The notes under the pieces are model-generated. The model did not search any database and had not been told where the DNA came from. It saw only the letters and a list, made by a program, of their open reading frames with translations. Shown here in pieces: positions 6,003 to 6,297 of a stretch of DNA of 6,297 bases. A program made the position numbers and the translations under genes. The DNA lies in assembly GCA_025062175.1 (NCBI GenBank), contig JANXAX010000153.1, positions 1 through 6,297 of the forward strand, read 5' to 3'. Source of the stretch: Anaerolineae bacterium. GTDB taxonomy: Bacteria > Chloroflexota > Anaerolineae > 4572-78 > NAK82. Each line of letters begins with the position of its first letter. Within the stretch, counting starts at the first letter, position 1.

Positions 6003-6033
6003 GCGGGCGGGTGATTTCTCCCGCCCGCTTTCT
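6003..6033 (+). terminator. Intrinsic terminator after the phosphoesterase gene
   Basis: GCGGGCGGG (6003-6011) and CCCGCCCGC (6020-6028) form a perfect 9-bp GC stem with an 8-nt loop, followed by TTTCT. It lies 40 bp after the stop codon, as expected for the end of a one-gene transcript. The T-run is short. Confidence 0.85.
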
Positions 6034-6044
6034 GCACTTTACAA

Positions 6045-6059
6045 CTGGGACACTCCCAG
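6045..6059. repeat. Short perfect hairpin CTGGGA-cac-TCCCAG
   Basis: A 6-bp perfect stem with a 3-nt loop lies just past the terminator. No T-run follows. It could be part of a two-hairpin 3' end or a site belonging to whatever lies to the right. Confidence 0.5.
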
Positions 6060-6067
6060 CGAGGGTG

Positions 6068-6081
6068 ACAAAGCGCTTTGT
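6068..6081. repeat. 14-bp perfect palindrome ACAAAGCGCTTTGT
   Basis: A gapless palindrome centred at 6074/6075. Perfect palindromes of this size suit a dimeric DNA-binding protein. No adjacent gene is visible to link it to, so the role is unknown. Confidence 0.5.
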
Positions 6082-6297
6082 AGATGAGCACAGTTAACTG
6101 GGATGCACGCGGCATGGGATGACGGTTTGAGGTAGGCTATCTGGTAGCAGGTCAACCCCGTCTTGGCGATGTCGGATGATCTCCTGTGCAATCTACGCGA
6201 AAGGGAACACAGCCGATGGAGAGTGTGCGCCTGGTTCGTGATGGGTTTTTTAAACGTTTATTATGTTTATTCACTATTGCAAAATTGAGCTATTGCA

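Larger units (their letters stand above)
5963..6297. other. 3' intergenic region without a convincing gene, ending AT-rich
   Basis: Apart from the terminator, the short hairpin and the palindrome, I see nothing assignable from 6082 to about 6200. From about 6246 to the edge the sequence turns strongly AT-rich and holds an 8-bp direct repeat CTATTGCA (6274-6281 and 6290-6297). A short open frame from an ATG at 6216 runs off the edge, but its TTA-rich codons are unlike the genes here, so I do not call it. The end may be the promoter region of the next gene. Confidence 0.7.

Noticed and set aside
1..6297. CRISPR array, insertion sequence, tRNA or rRNA
   Set aside because: No regularly spaced long repeats, no transposase frame with terminal repeats, and no cloverleaf or rRNA-like sequence seen on either strand by eye.

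Overview
The window is ordinary-looking bacterial chromosome of moderately high GC. It carries three genes on the minus strand (order of transcription glgC, proA, aspS, the last cut by the left edge) and one divergent plus-strand gene for an exported metallophosphoesterase. The GlgC sequence, with its 'HIGIGKPWDLDR' and 'DWYRGTADAVYRNLDF' blocks, and the AspRS type recall Chloroflexota proteins from memory. That placement is an inference made without a database search.

Layout. 1-1118 (-): N-terminal 372 codons of aspartyl-tRNA synthetase; I translated the frame in full and found no frameshift. 1119-1281: proA-aspS gap with a strong 14-bp stem-loop and a competing stem, which looks like a leader or attenuator. 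1282-2502 (-): gamma-glutamyl phosphate reductase, complete. 2503-2604: short gap. 2605-3855 (-): glucose-1-phosphate adenylyltransferase, complete. 3856-4312: a 457-bp divergent control region. It holds a candidate glgC promoter, a small minus-strand terminator-like hairpin, and an array of TTAAC-like hexamers repeating every 10-12 bp ahead of the phosphoesterase. 4313-5962 (+): secreted three-domain calcineurin-like phosphoesterase, closed by a clear intrinsic terminator at 6003-6033. 5963-6297: no convincing gene; several palindromes and an abrupt AT-rich end.

How it works together. The three minus-strand genes serve unrelated housekeeping roles (glycogen precursor synthesis, proline synthesis, tRNA charging). 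With gaps of about 100 and 160 bp they may be only loosely cotranscribed. The phosphoesterase stands alone as a monocistron. The phased repeat array upstream of it resembles sites bound by PhoB/PhoP-type response regulators, so phosphate-starvation control of an exported phosphoesterase is the most interesting testable idea here. I see no mobile element, CRISPR array, rRNA or tRNA, and no clear sign of a wholly new system.
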